A stretch of DNA of 64,000 nt from assembly GCA_016284305.1 (NCBI GenBank), contig JAEEON010000074.1:1-64000 (forward strand). Reading direction: 5' to 3'. Positions 24,713 to 33,580 of the stretch are shown one piece after another. The translations under genes were made by a program, and so were the position numbers. The notes under the pieces are model-generated. The model made no database searches and was not told the DNA's origin. It saw nothing but the letters and a program-made list of their open reading frames with translations. Every line of letters begins with the position of its first letter. Within the stretch, counting starts at the first letter, position 1. The DNA comes from Bacteroidales bacterium. Its GTDB lineage: Bacteria > Bacteroidota > Bacteroidia > Bacteroidales > F082.

Positions 24713-27700
24713 TTACGGGATGATGATTTTTTGAACGTTCGTTTGATGTTGATGGGTTAAGCGGAGCAGATATACCCCTGAAGCGAGATCCTGTACCGGA
24801 ATACGGGCAATGTCTCCTGTCCCGACACAAGACTTCAGCTGCCGGCCTTGAAGGTCAAGAAGGGTCACTTGACCCGGACCCTCAACCACGATGGTTTGAT
24901 TGGAGAGATAGGCTACGGGAAGACCTTGACCTTCGTCCTCTTCCACCGACAAAGGGGCAAACACCAGCTTAAATCTTGAAGGATAATCCTTAGTGGTGCC
25001 AGCAAACACATAACTCTCCGAGGCAAGGCAATCCACATCGGTTCCAGTGAGGTTATCCAACAGATGCAGATAGCCAAAATCGGCATTGCGCAAGTCCCAA
25101 TGCATGGTATAACTCCCATCGGAAAGGGCACGGCATCGGACAGGCACACTCTTGGGATGACCCTCTACGAAAGCAATGCTGTACTCTTCGCCGGCATGGC
25201 TGATGGACAGTGAGGCCTCACAAGCATGAAGGCCCTTCATCTTGAGAGCACCACCTGCCACGGGTCGATCCAATTCAACAGTGGCATAGTCGCTGCAGCC
25301 TTTTGTGTCCGTGACAATCAGGTTCACTAAAGGATAGGCGGGAGTCTCCTCACGAAAGTGAGTCTCAGCGTTGACCACCGCTTGGTTGGTATTGAACGCG
25401 ACAGTGCCATCCGAGACGACTTGGATGAAGAAACCTTGATGAGGGTTTAGGTAACGGGAGGCATAGACAGGGTTGTCAGATGCTCCAGGGCAGTAACTGA
25501 CATAGCCTTGCTTGTCGGCATCCAAGATGCAATAGGCATTTTGAGCCAACATCGAGCTGTTCTGTTCGGCAAAGATATCGAAGTCCAAGGCGGCATGATA
25601 GGGGTTGCCCACAAGGTTATAACCCGAATAGATCCCACCCTGATTGGTAACGGTACGGTTGACGGTGCCATTGTTCAGTTTTCCGTATGCCTGAAGTCCA
25701 GTCTTCTTGCCAATGGCCCAAAGATAGCCCTTCCCAGGAATCAAGTTGGCCTCATTGGTGTAGTTGATGGGTTCACCAGTGTCGTGATGGTAATGATCGT
25801 TCACCCTGCGTTTGAAATTAGGCCATCCATCGTTGGGTTCGTCATAACAGTAGAAGTCCCATTTGGCATACGGCGTATTCAACGGGAAATAGCCATTCTC
25901 GTTGTTAAACTTGACTTGGGAAGGATTGCCAAAAGGACCTCCGTTAGTATAGATGCTATAGTAAATCCCCACCGGTGCATTTGTCAACGGCGTGCTGATG
26001 AAATGCCAGTCGTAGTTGGCTCCAGCAAAACTCGAAGCGTCGCTATTATCCATGGTGACACATACGTTGGCGTTCAGTTGATAACTGCCTTTCAGACGAG
26101 CATCTTCGGTAACATACAACGATCCACTCCAGGGCTGAGTCACGTTGTCGGCCTGGACCTCATCATCATTGCCATAATAAGCGAGTGTGGTCTTAAATCC
26201 TTTCTGTTCAGAGGTAAGAAGATTGACATTGGCATAACGCAGCGCTGTGTTCTGCATGGTTTTTCCAAGATCAATAGAGGTGTTAACCGTTGCCGTGCCG
26301 TCAGAGAACGAGTATTTATGGATGGGAGCGTTATCGTTGATGGCACTCGTTCCAGCCACCGACCATGAAACAAACCTTTCGTCGCCTGAAGCCTTCACCC
26401 AAGCGTTGAGTGAATCCACCATGGCCAGCTCCGTTGCTGTGTTATTTTTATAAAGGAAAGGACCGAACTGTCCATAGTCGTATGGGGTTGTACTTGTTGA
26501 ATAACGGGTACATTGGGTGCTGCCTCCTGTTTTAGTCAAACCGTAGGCACTAGTAGCCAAAGGATAGAAACACTGCTTGATCACTCCTTGGTTATGGTAA
26601 GCCAACTGTTTTGCCAAGGTATTCGACTCGCTACTGCCATGTGCGGGTTTTATCGCATTGACCACCGTATTGGTTCTGTTGTCATTCTCACGCAGCACCG
26701 TCGTGAAGAACCGACCTGGGTTATAGTCATAGCTTTCTGGAATCACATTGACCACATCACCCTTGACGGTCACTCCATCATGCCATTGTGCATAATCGTA
26801 ATCCAAGGTCTCCGAATTCGTATAGTTGTTGAAGTCCACATAATAACCATCCGTGGCATCGTTGTCGGATTGGGTAAATTCCGCTCTTATCACAGTATCC
26901 AAACAGGCCGTCACCCAACCACCATCCCCTGCATCGTTGATATAAAACACGAACGACCGGATGCCGTTGATATAGATGATATCCCCGATGTTATGGCCAA
27001 CGCCGTGAAAGTCATGCACAAAACGAACATTGTGAAAATAGTTGGAAAGGGTAAACATACGGTAACCCCCTTGTCGGATCACCCCATCTTCGTCAATATA
27101 GAGGAGGTAACCTGGTTTGGTAAGGGAGCTGCTCAGGCTATGACCGGTGGTCCAGCTGACCATCATATGGTTGACATGGTAAAAAATGGGTTGGGTACTA
27201 TATAGCAAGGCCAGTTGGCCAATGGAAGGTATATACCATCCATTGTCGCTGGTCTTGGCATAATTGTTCTCGAGCAGGCCACCGTTGGTATGAACCAAGA
27301 AGCCGACTTGATACTTGTCTGGGTCGGAGGCATAGATGAAAGTGGTGTTCGAATAGCAATTCTTGATGTTGGTACCACTGGTAGTCATTCCTGCCAGACC
27401 GCCCATCTTTGCACCTTCGAGGGTAGCATTGCTGGAACTATTGAGCATCATACCGCCGTCCATCTTGCCAACAAGCCCACCAAGAAAGGCATTGTCGTTA
27501 TCGGATCGCACGACAGCTTCAGTTTCACAGCAGTCGATGGTGGTGTTGATGGCGACACCGACAAGACCACCACCAAAGGTATTGGCACTCAAGAAATTAC
27601 CACCAACTATAAGGTTGCTGATTACCGCCCCATTGGTGGAGGAGAACAACCCGCCATAGCCATTGGAATCCGCTTGGCATTGTTTGATGGTGATACAATG

Positions 27701-27895
27701 TCCGCGACCGTCAAAGGTACCGGTGAACACACCGACCGGACTCCAATGATCTACGACAAGGTCGGCAGTCAGGTAATAGCTGCCGTTCATGTTTATGGCA
27801 GCCAGCTGCTCGCTGTTGCCAATAGCTGTTTGGGACCTTGCGGAGGTGATTAAGGCCAACAGCGACAGAAATAGAAGGAAAGTGTTTTTATTCAT
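24713..27895 (-). CDS. Large GLUG-repeat T9SS-secreted protein
   Basis: 1,060 residues. A signal peptide (residues 1-22, ending ARSQ) is followed by several GLUG-motif repeats within residues ~40-210 (GGLFSSTNGAVISNLIVGG, FGGGLVGVAI, FLGGLVGKMDGG, MGGLAGMTTSG), a beta-helical adhesin-type fold. A long central region contains GYLWAIGKKTGLQAYGKL and SGYNLVGNPYHAALDF, a pattern also seen in the 33581-37594 protein. It ends with a T9SS type A signal (VTLLDLQGRQLKS, SGVYLLRLT). Probably a surface adhesin or glycan-binding protein; ligand unknown. It lies between an upstream secreted protein gene (12-nt gap) and a small membrane-tailed protein gene. Confidence 0.85.
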   Translation of the reverse strand: MNKNTFLLFLSLLALITSARSQTAIGNSEQLAAINMNGSYYLTADLVVDHWSPVGVFTGTFDGRGHCITIKQCQADSNGYGGLFSSTNGAVISNLIVGGNFLSANTFGGGLVGVAINTTIDCCETEAVVRSDNDNAFLGGLVGKMDGGMMLNSSSNATLEGAKMGGLAGMTTSGTNIKNCYSNTTFIYASDPDKYQVGFLVHTNGGLLENNYAKTSDNGWYIPSIGQLALLYSTQPIFYHVNHMMVSWTTGHSLSSSLTKPGYLLYIDEDGVIRQGGYRMFTLSNYFHNVRFVHDFHGVGHNIGDIIYINGIRSFVFYINDAGDGGWVTACLDTVIRAEFTQSDNDATDGYYVDFNNYTNSETLDYDYAQWHDGVTVKGDVVNVIPESYDYNPGRFFTTVLRENDNRTNTVVNAIKPAHGSSESNTLAKQLAYHNQGVIKQCFYPLATSAYGLTKTGGSTQCTRYSTSTTPYDYGQFGPFLYKNNTATELAMVDSLNAWVKASGDERFVSWSVAGTSAINDNAPIHKYSFSDGTATVNTSIDLGKTMQNTALRYANVNLLTSEQKGFKTTLAYYGNDDEVQADNVTQPWSGSLYVTEDARLKGSYQLNANVCVTMDNSDASSFAGANYDWHFISTPLTNAPVGIYYSIYTNGGPFGNPSQVKFNNENGYFPLNTPYAKWDFYCYDEPNDGWPNFKRRVNDHYHHDTGEPINYTNEANLIPGKGYLWAIGKKTGLQAYGKLNNGTVNRTVTNQGGIYSGYNLVGNPYHAALDFDIFAEQNSSMLAQNAYCILDADKQGYVSYCPGASDNPVYASRYLNPHQGFFIQVVSDGTVAFNTNQAVVNAETHFREETPAYPLVNLIVTDTKGCSDYATVELDRPVAGGALKMKGLHACEASLSISHAGEEYSIAFVEGHPKSVPVRCRALSDGSYTMHWDLRNADFGYLHLLDNLTGTDVDCLASESYVFAGTTKDYPSRFKLVFAPLSVEEDEGQGLPVAYLSNQTIVVEGPGQVTLLDLQGRQLKSCVGTGDIARIPVQDLASGVYLLRLTHQHQTNVQKIIIP

Positions 27896-27906
27896 GGTAA
27901 TAGAGT

Positions 27907-28731
27907 TTAAAAGTTACGTACCGCCCTGACATTCAATGCATATTTTTTCAGAATACCAGTACTTAGGACATTATCATCATAGCCGAAGAAACCCCAAATG
28001 CCTTTCAGGTTATAGGACCCTACCTCGGTCGATGATTGCCACCGATTTGCCGCGTAAAGTCTCGTGCCCCCACATGCCTCAATAGCCGCATTGATGAACC
28101 CCCAATGCCCGTAGAGGTATCGAATCTGTCCAAAGGACGGAAAATACCACGACGACCCTGTCATCACAGGCTTTTCCGAAAAATCTGACACGCCATTATA
28201 TTCGCTAAAGACATAAAATAAGGGCGGAGAAGTCTGATCCGACAAGGTCGTATGATGCTTTGTGTAGATAAATTCAAGGAGGCGGTAGGTGTTCTGCCAT
28301 CCACAAGTGTCGCGCTGAGCATATTCTCCTGGCATGTGATTAGGATTAAAAGGAGTACTGATCCCTTCGACGGCATACATCGCCACACAGGTGTCGTTAC
28401 AAATGGTGTTCTCAGGAGCCCAGCAGATTTGGTCCGACTCGTCCAACGAAACAATCCAGCCATGCCATGCCGGAGGCTCTCCTTCGGCACCATAAGGCAC
28501 CGTTCCATAATAGGAATAATACACCACCCCTTGTGCCACACCTGGAGGATTGTCCTTGTCCCACTGCCGATAGTCGATGAAACACTCCTTACCTGTAGCG
28601 TCAAGATAAAAAATGTCACCCGCCTTGATTCGATGATCCAAATAACCACGGTCCTGAGCAGAAGCCACAACCACCGCAACCAATAAGATTAAGAATACAT
28701 ACCATTGTTTTGTTTGTTTTTTTGTTTTCAT
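27907..28731 (-). CDS. Secreted protein of unknown function, first gene of GLUG operon
   Basis: The start is set at MKTKKQTKQWYVFLIL because the longer frame would overlap the -7 box. The signal peptide ends VVASAQ. The 274-residue protein has Trp/Tyr-rich text such as IKAGDIFYLDATGKE, GWIVSLDESDQICWA and a C-terminal YALNVRAVRNF that resembles the ends of DUF1566-like / Fibrobacter-type repeat proteins. No catalytic motif recognised. It precedes the GLUG-repeat gene by 12 nt on the same strand. Confidence 0.65.
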   Translation of the reverse strand: MKTKKQTKQWYVFLILLVAVVVASAQDRGYLDHRIKAGDIFYLDATGKECFIDYRQWDKDNPPGVAQGVVYYSYYGTVPYGAEGEPPAWHGWIVSLDESDQICWAPENTICNDTCVAMYAVEGISTPFNPNHMPGEYAQRDTCGWQNTYRLLEFIYTKHHTTLSDQTSPPLFYVFSEYNGVSDFSEKPVMTGSSWYFPSFGQIRYLYGHWGFINAAIEACGGTRLYAANRWQSSTEVGSYNLKGIWGFFGYDDNVLSTGILKKYALNVRAVRNF

Positions 28732-28767
28732 AGCTAAACTTATTTTCTTTTTGTATATTTTTCGATG

Positions 28768-28800
28768 CAAAAGTATGTATATTTTTTATATACAAAACAA
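28768..28800 (-). promoter_or_regulatory. Promoter of the GLUG operon
   Basis: Minus-strand TACTTTTG at 28768-28775 fits TAnnTTTG. TTTG at 28793-28796 (17 nt away) or TTG at 28798-28800 (22 nt away) can serve as -33. It is divergent from the GH97 promoter. Confidence 0.55.
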
Positions 28801-28837
28801 TTATGGAAAAAAATTCTAATCTTTTTTAAAAAAGTTG

Positions 28838-28845
28838 TATCTTTG
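28838..28845 (+). promoter_or_regulatory. -7 box for GH97 gene
   Basis: TATCTTTG matches TAnnTTTG. It ends 35 nt before the chosen ATG at 28881 and would place the alternative TTG start at 28848 before or at the transcription start, arguing against that start. Confidence 0.55.
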
Positions 28846-28880
28846 TTTTGGAAAAAAAGAGTATCAAAAATTATAAAAAT

Positions 28881-30872
28881 ATGAATATCAGACATTTACT
28901 TCTTATTACCATACTTTTTCTTGGTCTTACGGCCGTAGCACAAAAAACATATACCCTAAGCTCACCCGATCAAAAAACCATCTTGACCGTGAACACTGGG
29001 GCTCAGCTCAGCTACTCCGTGATGCACCAAAACACGGTGGTTCTCACCGATTCACCAATCGCTATGACACTGGAAACAGGCTTCGTGTTAGGTGCGCCAG
29101 CCAAGGTCAAATCGACCAAGAAAACATCCGTTGATCAAGAGCTCAAGTCACCTTTTTATAAAAGGAGCACCGTCCACGACCACTACAACGAACTGACGTT
29201 GAGTTTCAAAGGCAACTATAAGGTAATCTTCAGGGCTTACGATGATGGGGTAGCCTATCGTTTTGTGACGGACATGGCCAAGCCTCTGACGGTGGTATCG
29301 GAGCAGGCCGACTTCAATTTCAGCGCTGATCATCAGGCCCTTATCCCTTATGTGAATCGCAGGGCGGGAGTCGAAGGCGACATCATTTACCAGCAGTTCT
29401 ACAACTCATTTGAGAACATCTATACTCCCACCCCGTTGAGCAAGATGGACCCTGACAAGCTGGCCTTCCTGCCTGTGCTTGTCGAACTCGCCGATGGCAA
29501 GAAAGCCGTCATCACCGAGGCTGACCTCGAAGACTATCCTGGCCTTTATCTGCGTAATGAGAAGGGAAGAAACGGATTCACCGCGGTTCATGCGGGCTAT
29601 CCCAAGACCCGGGAGCAAGGAGGACACAACAATTTGCAATTCATCGTGAAGGAACGTGAAGACTACATCGCCAAAGTGGAAGGCAAGAGATCGTTCCCTT
29701 GGCGTTGTATCGTGATTTCAGAAAACGATGGTGAGTTGGCTGACAGCGACATGGTTTATAAACTCGCTTCACCTTGCCGTGTCGATGACACAAGCTGGAT
29801 CAAGCCTGGCAAAGTGGCTTGGGACTGGTGGAACGCTTGGAACATTTATGGCGTGCCCTTCAAGGCTGGCATCAACAACGACACCTATAAATACTATATC
29901 GATTTTGCCAGCCAGTACGGCATCGAATACGTTATCCTGGACGAAGGCTGGGCTGTCAACAAGAAAGCTGACCTCTTCCAAATAGTGCCTGAGATCGACA
30001 TCAAGGAGCTGGTGGACTACGGTGCACAACGCAACGTGGGTATCGTGCTTTGGGTGGGTTATGCCGCCATCGACAAGGACATGGAGCATGTCTGCCAGCA
30101 TTATTCCGACATGGGTGTGAAAGGCTTCAAGGTGGATTTCATGGACGGTGACGACCAGATGATCGTCGATTTCTATTACCGAATGGCTGAGGCGGCAGCA
30201 CGACATCATCTGTTTATCGACTTCCACGGGGCCTACAAGACCACGGGACTTAACCGCACCTATCCCAACGTGCTGAATCATGAAGGTGTCTATGGCCTGG
30301 AACAAGCCAAATGGGACAATGAGACCGATATGGTCACTTATGAAGTCACCATCCCCTTCATCCGCATGGTGGCTGGACCGTTCGACTTCACCCAAGGTGC
30401 CATGAACAACGCCAACAAGTACAACTTCAGGGCCATCTATACCGAACCGATGAGTCAAGGTACAAGATGCAGACAACTTGCTGAATACGTGATCTTTGAG
30501 TCACCTTTCAACATGCTTTGCGATAGTCCGAGCAACTACCTCAAGGAGGATGAATGCACCAAGTTTATCGCCAGTGTTCCCACCACTTGGGACGAGACCG
30601 TGGTGCTCGATGGCAAAGTTGGGGAATACCTGGTCATTGCGCGCAAGAAAGGATTCCGTTGGTATATCGGTGCCATCACCAACTGGGAAGAACGCGACCT
30701 GGAGCTCGACCTTAGCGTGCTCAACGGTGGTGCCAAGTCGGGACACATCTTCCGCGATGGCCCGAATGCCAATCGTGTGGGCAAGGACTACGTCTCAGAA
30801 CAGATCCAGGTGATGGGGAACAAAGTCAAAATCCATCTCGCCCAAGGCGGTGGAGCAGTCATGGTTTGGTAG
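28881..30872 (+). CDS. Glycoside hydrolase family 97
   Basis: The signal peptide MNIRHLLLITILFLGLTAVA is followed by the N-terminal beta-sandwich (to about residue 280) and a (beta/alpha)8 barrel containing DEGWAV, GIVLWVGYA, KGFKVDFMDGDDQ, LFIDFHGAYKTTG and NHEGVYGLEQAKW, then a C-terminal beta domain. The Asp in KVDFMD fits the retaining GH97 subgroup (alpha-galactosidase-like) rather than the inverting SusB-like alpha-glucosidases; this subgroup call is inferred. 663 residues from the chosen start. It likely trims alpha-linked galactose or glucose from dietary or host glycans in the periplasm. Confidence 0.9.
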   Translation: MNIRHLLLITILFLGLTAVAQKTYTLSSPDQKTILTVNTGAQLSYSVMHQNTVVLTDSPIAMTLETGFVLGAPAKVKSTKKTSVDQELKSPFYKRSTVHDHYNELTLSFKGNYKVIFRAYDDGVAYRFVTDMAKPLTVVSEQADFNFSADHQALIPYVNRRAGVEGDIIYQQFYNSFENIYTPTPLSKMDPDKLAFLPVLVELADGKKAVITEADLEDYPGLYLRNEKGRNGFTAVHAGYPKTREQGGHNNLQFIVKEREDYIAKVEGKRSFPWRCIVISENDGELADSDMVYKLASPCRVDDTSWIKPGKVAWDWWNAWNIYGVPFKAGINNDTYKYYIDFASQYGIEYVILDEGWAVNKKADLFQIVPEIDIKELVDYGAQRNVGIVLWVGYAAIDKDMEHVCQHYSDMGVKGFKVDFMDGDDQMIVDFYYRMAEAAARHHLFIDFHGAYKTTGLNRTYPNVLNHEGVYGLEQAKWDNETDMVTYEVTIPFIRMVAGPFDFTQGAMNNANKYNFRAIYTEPMSQGTRCRQLAEYVIFESPFNMLCDSPSNYLKEDECTKFIASVPTTWDETVVLDGKVGEYLVIARKKGFRWYIGAITNWEERDLELDLSVLNGGAKSGHIFRDGPNANRVGKDYVSEQIQVMGNKVKIHLAQGGGAVMVW

Positions 30873-30909
30873 GTGAAAGGTGAAAATTGAAAGGTGAAAG
30901 GTGAAAATT
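30873..30909. repeat. Stuttering GGTGAAAG repeat before the RluA-type gene
   Basis: AGGTGAAAGGTGAAAATTGAAAGG... units fill the GH97-RluA gap and run into the GTG start codon of the next gene. This is the same family as the repeat after pheS. Confidence 0.55.
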
Positions 30910-31587
30910 AAAGATAGAATATTATATGAGGATAACCACCTTATTGTGGTGAATAAGTTGCCTTCGGAGATTGTTCAAGGTGACAAGACGGGCGACAAGT
31001 GTTTACTTGACGACGTGAAGGATTACATCAAAGAGGAATACGATAAGCCTGGAAATGTTTTTGCAGGTCTCGTCCATCGTATCGACCGACCGGTGAGTGG
31101 GGCCGTGGTTTTCGCCAAGACGAGCAAGGCCTTGTCAAGGATGACCGTCAAGGTGAAGGATCGTGATTTCCAGAAGACCTATCTCGCCATCGTAAAGAAT
31201 CATCCGCCTAAAGAGGCAGATGTGCTGGAAGATTATCTTGTGAAGAACGAGAAACAAAACAAGTCGTATGTTGTTCCCGAGGGCACCAAAGAGGCCAAGC
31301 TAGCGCGACTCAGTTATCGGGTCGTAGGCAGGTCGGATCATTATTATCTACTTGAGGTAGAGCTTTTTACAGGAAGACACCATCAGATTCGTTGTCAACT
31401 GGCGCATATTGGATGTCCTATCAAGGGCGATTTAAAATACGGTTATCCGAGGAGCAATCCCGATGCTTCCATCAGTCTCCATGCCTATAGGATCACGTTT
31501 GAGCATCCTGTCCAGAAGATTCCCTTGGAGGTCATCGCCCCTCTACCTTCAACTGAACCGTGGCCTTCTTTCAAATACCCAAAATAA
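30901..31587 (+). CDS. RluA-family pseudouridine synthase
   Basis: 228 residues. It isomerises uridine to pseudouridine in rRNA or tRNA. The active-site motif HRIDRPVSGAVVFAKT (catalytic Asp) lies near residue 60, and later conserved segments are LLEVELFTGRHHQIRCQLAH and ISLHAYRITFEHP. No S4 domain is present. The start is a GTG in a stuttering repeat; no better start fits the N-terminal DRILYEDNHLIVVNK strand. It is convergent with mnmA, with 3 nt between stops. Confidence 0.9.
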   Translation: MKIKDRILYEDNHLIVVNKLPSEIVQGDKTGDKCLLDDVKDYIKEEYDKPGNVFAGLVHRIDRPVSGAVVFAKTSKALSRMTVKVKDRDFQKTYLAIVKNHPPKEADVLEDYLVKNEKQNKSYVVPEGTKEAKLARLSYRVVGRSDHYYLLEVELFTGRHHQIRCQLAHIGCPIKGDLKYGYPRSNPDASISLHAYRITFEHPVQKIPLEVIAPLPSTEPWPSFKYPK

Positions 31588-31590
31588 TTC

Positions 31591-32658
31591 TCAACTCTCA
31601 ACTATCACTCCGCTCCCGACCACATAAGGTTCCGTTTCGTGATAGATGACGCCGAACTGCCCCGGAGCCACGCCTGAGATTGCCACATCGGAGATGATGG
31701 CGATGCCATAGTCGGTAAAGTGAATGGTTCCGAGAGTAAACTCCGGTTGGTGTCGTATTTTGTAGCGCACCCGCATTCCTTCGGTGAGATGGAGGGAGGG
31801 GTTCATCATCTGGAGGTCGGACAGAGGCACGATATTGGTGTATTGTGCCACGGGGTCGTAGCCTTGCGACACATATACGATGTTGTTAGGGATGTCTTTA
31901 CGCACCACGAACCAGGGGCCTCCACCCAAGCCGAGGCCTTTGCGTTGGCCGATGGTGTGAAACCAGAAGCCCTTATGGCGGCCCAGCACCTTGCCGGTCT
32001 CTTGTTCCACGATGTCGCCAGGCATCTCGCCGAGGTATTCACGGATATAGTCGTTGTAATTGATCTTGCCCAAGAAACAGATGCCTTGGCTGTCGTGTCG
32101 TTCGGCGGAAGGCAGTTTGTATTGTGCAGCCAGCCGTCTCACTTCAGGTTTGGGAAGGTCACCGATGGGGAAGATCACTTTGCTCAACTGTTGGTAGGTG
32201 ATCCGTCCCAAGAAGTAGGTTTGGTCTTTAAAGGTATCGGCGGCGGTGCCCAGCCAGAAGATGCCGTGGTCATCTTCCCATGAGCGGGCATAGTGTCCGG
32301 TAGCGATTTTATCGAAGTGATGACCTTCTTTTTCTTCGAAGGCTCCAAGTTTGATCCAGCGGTTGCACATCACGTCGGGGTTAGGGGTAAGGCCTTTGCG
32401 GACCATCTCCATAGTATAGCGGCCAACGGTCTCAAAGTATTCGTGTTGCAGATCGATGATGTCGAATGGGCAGCCATATTTCTTGGCGATATAGGTGGTG
32501 ATTTCGATATCTTCTTCGGAGGGGCAACTTGAGAGGTCTTCTTTGCCTTCCATCCCAATTTTGATATAGAAGATATGGGGGGTATAACCTTGTTCTTTGA
32601 GCAAGGGGACGACAACGGAGCTATCGACTCCACCCGAGACTAGTGCGGCGATGTTCAT
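31591..32658 (-). CDS. mnmA: tRNA 2-thiouridylase MnmA
   Basis: Adds sulfur to U34 of tRNA-Glu/Gln/Lys. The PP-loop ATP-binding site ALVSGGVDSSVVVPLL lies at the N-terminus, followed by the two catalytic Cys residues in DVMCNRWIK (about residue 95) and SQGICFLGKI (about 195), then the C-terminal barrel with GLGLGGGPWFVV. 355 residues, normal length. A TATTTTTG -7 box lies 17 nt upstream. Confidence 0.95.
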   Translation of the reverse strand: MNIAALVSGGVDSSVVVPLLKEQGYTPHIFYIKIGMEGKEDLSSCPSEEDIEITTYIAKKYGCPFDIIDLQHEYFETVGRYTMEMVRKGLTPNPDVMCNRWIKLGAFEEKEGHHFDKIATGHYARSWEDDHGIFWLGTAADTFKDQTYFLGRITYQQLSKVIFPIGDLPKPEVRRLAAQYKLPSAERHDSQGICFLGKINYNDYIREYLGEMPGDIVEQETGKVLGRHKGFWFHTIGQRKGLGLGGGPWFVVRKDIPNNIVYVSQGYDPVAQYTNIVPLSDLQMMNPSLHLTEGMRVRYKIRHQPEFTLGTIHFTDYGIAIISDVAISGVAPGQFGVIYHETEPYVVGSGVIVES

Positions 32659-32674
32659 GACTGATTATTTTCAG

Positions 32675-32682
32675 CAAAAATA
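32675..32682 (-). promoter_or_regulatory. -7 box for mnmA
   Basis: TATTTTTG on the minus strand matches TAnnTTTG just upstream of the mnmA start. Confidence 0.4.
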
Positions 32683-32704
32683 AACAATTTTAAAATAATA
32701 GTAT

Positions 32705-32712
32705 TATCTTTG
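32705..32712 (+). promoter_or_regulatory. -7 box for DUF4160/DUF2442 pair
   Basis: TATCTTTG matches TAnnTTTG and ends 19 nt before the ATG at 32732. Confidence 0.5.
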
Positions 32713-32731
32713 CTGCATAAACTACTATATC

Positions 32732-32983
32732 ATGCCAGAAATTAGTCGCTTTTACGGTATAATTATCAAAATGTTCTTCAAGCCCAAAGAACATGAACCA
32801 GCTCATATTCACGCCCTTTATAATGAGTTTGTCGGTATCTTTGACATCAAGACTTTCGAAATGACCGAAGGAGACTTGCCAATTAAAGCTCAACAATTAG
32901 TTAAAGAGTGGCTTGAGTTGCATTACGAAGAATTATTAATAATGTGGAACTCTCAAAAATTAGGAAAGATCAACCCTTTATGA
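32732..32983 (+). CDS. DUF4160 domain protein
   Basis: 83 residues, no signal or membrane segment. The N-terminal MPEISRFYGIIIKMFFKPKE and EPAHIHALYNEF are the recognisable DUF4160 core (F-x-D/P-HxPpHfHv-type strand). The family is typically encoded next to DUF2442 proteins and has been suggested to form toxin-antitoxin-like pairs; no activity is established to my knowledge. Its stop codon overlaps the next start as ATGA. Confidence 0.85.
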   Translation: MPEISRFYGIIIKMFFKPKEHEPAHIHALYNEFVGIFDIKTFEMTEGDLPIKAQQLVKEWLELHYEELLIMWNSQKLGKINPL

Positions 32984-33231
32984 TACCAAGAATTAAAAGT
33001 TTTGAAACCTGTGACGATTGGAAGTTGTTTGTAACTTTCGATGATGGATTTCGTGTGTCATACGATGTGAAGGATGATATCGACACCCATGACGAATTTA
33101 AAAGCTTAACTACAGAGATTGGTCTTTGGTCCGCAGCTCAATTGGATACCAGTCGCACTTGTATTTATTGGAATGATCGCATTGATTTACCAAGTGATAT
33201 CATATATGAATATGGTGAGCCCTTAGTATAA
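32980..33231 (+). CDS. DUF2442 domain protein
   Basis: 83 residues from the ATG that overlaps the upstream stop (ATGA), which is preferred over the ATG at 32944 because of coupling and because the DUF2442 fold starts at IPRIKSFE. The core contains WKLFVTFDDGFRVSYDVKDD and a C-terminal IYWNDRIDLPSDIIYEYG. The family is short and is usually paired with DUF4160. Role unknown; a toxin-antitoxin-like function is inference only. Confidence 0.85.
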   Translation: MIPRIKSFETCDDWKLFVTFDDGFRVSYDVKDDIDTHDEFKSLTTEIGLWSAAQLDTSRTCIYWNDRIDLPSDIIYEYGEPLV

Positions 33232-33252
33232 ATCATTTTTCAAATGCTGTAA

Positions 33253-33381
33253 TTATTCATTTCCTAACGTTGACACTATTTGAGCATATTTCTCTAAGTG
33301 CTTACGATGTTCATAATCATTTCCACGCATTACATCATCTCGTTGTTTTATCAAGGAACAACTAAATATTTGAATAAATTT
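33253..33381 (-). pseudogene. Possible remnant of a small protein gene
   Basis: Between two stops, 42 codons read on the minus strand include the protein-like string RGNDYEHRKHLEKYAQIVST, with an internal ATG. There is no ribosome-binding context and no recognised family. It may be the C-terminal end of a decayed gene; chance is possible. Confidence 0.3.
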
Positions 33382-33392
33382 TTATAATAATG

Positions 33393-33423
33393 TTGTATTG
33401 TATAAAAATTGTTTTTATCTTTG
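33393..33423 (+). promoter_or_regulatory. Upstream promoter of BACON T9SS gene
   Basis: TTG at 33393-33395 and TATCTTTG at 33416-33423 are separated by 20 nt, a good -33/-7 match. Confidence 0.55.
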
Positions 33424-33447
33424 CGGCATTATAATAAAAAAAGAAAG

Positions 33448-33481
33448 TTGTTGCGTGATACCTCTTTTATTTATAAATTTG
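33448..33481 (+). promoter_or_regulatory. Second promoter of BACON T9SS gene
   Basis: TTGTTG at 33448-33453 and TAAATTTG at 33474-33481 are separated by 20 nt. It lies 58 nt downstream of the first -7 box, so the gene appears to have tandem promoters. Confidence 0.5.
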
Positions 33482-33580
33482 CAGTCCGATTTGGAGAAGC
33501 ATTTTTTAAAGACAATTTTGATTTAAAATATTGATATTTAAATGTTTAACAAAGATAACAACAAATCAAAAAAGAAAAAA

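Larger units (their letters stand above)
33232..33541. other. AT-rich gap with promoter region and possible gene remnant
   Basis: About 310 nt without an intact gene. It holds a minus-strand 42-codon open remnant (33253-33381) and two plus-strand promoters. The rest is AT-rich with no recognised feature. Confidence 0.6.
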
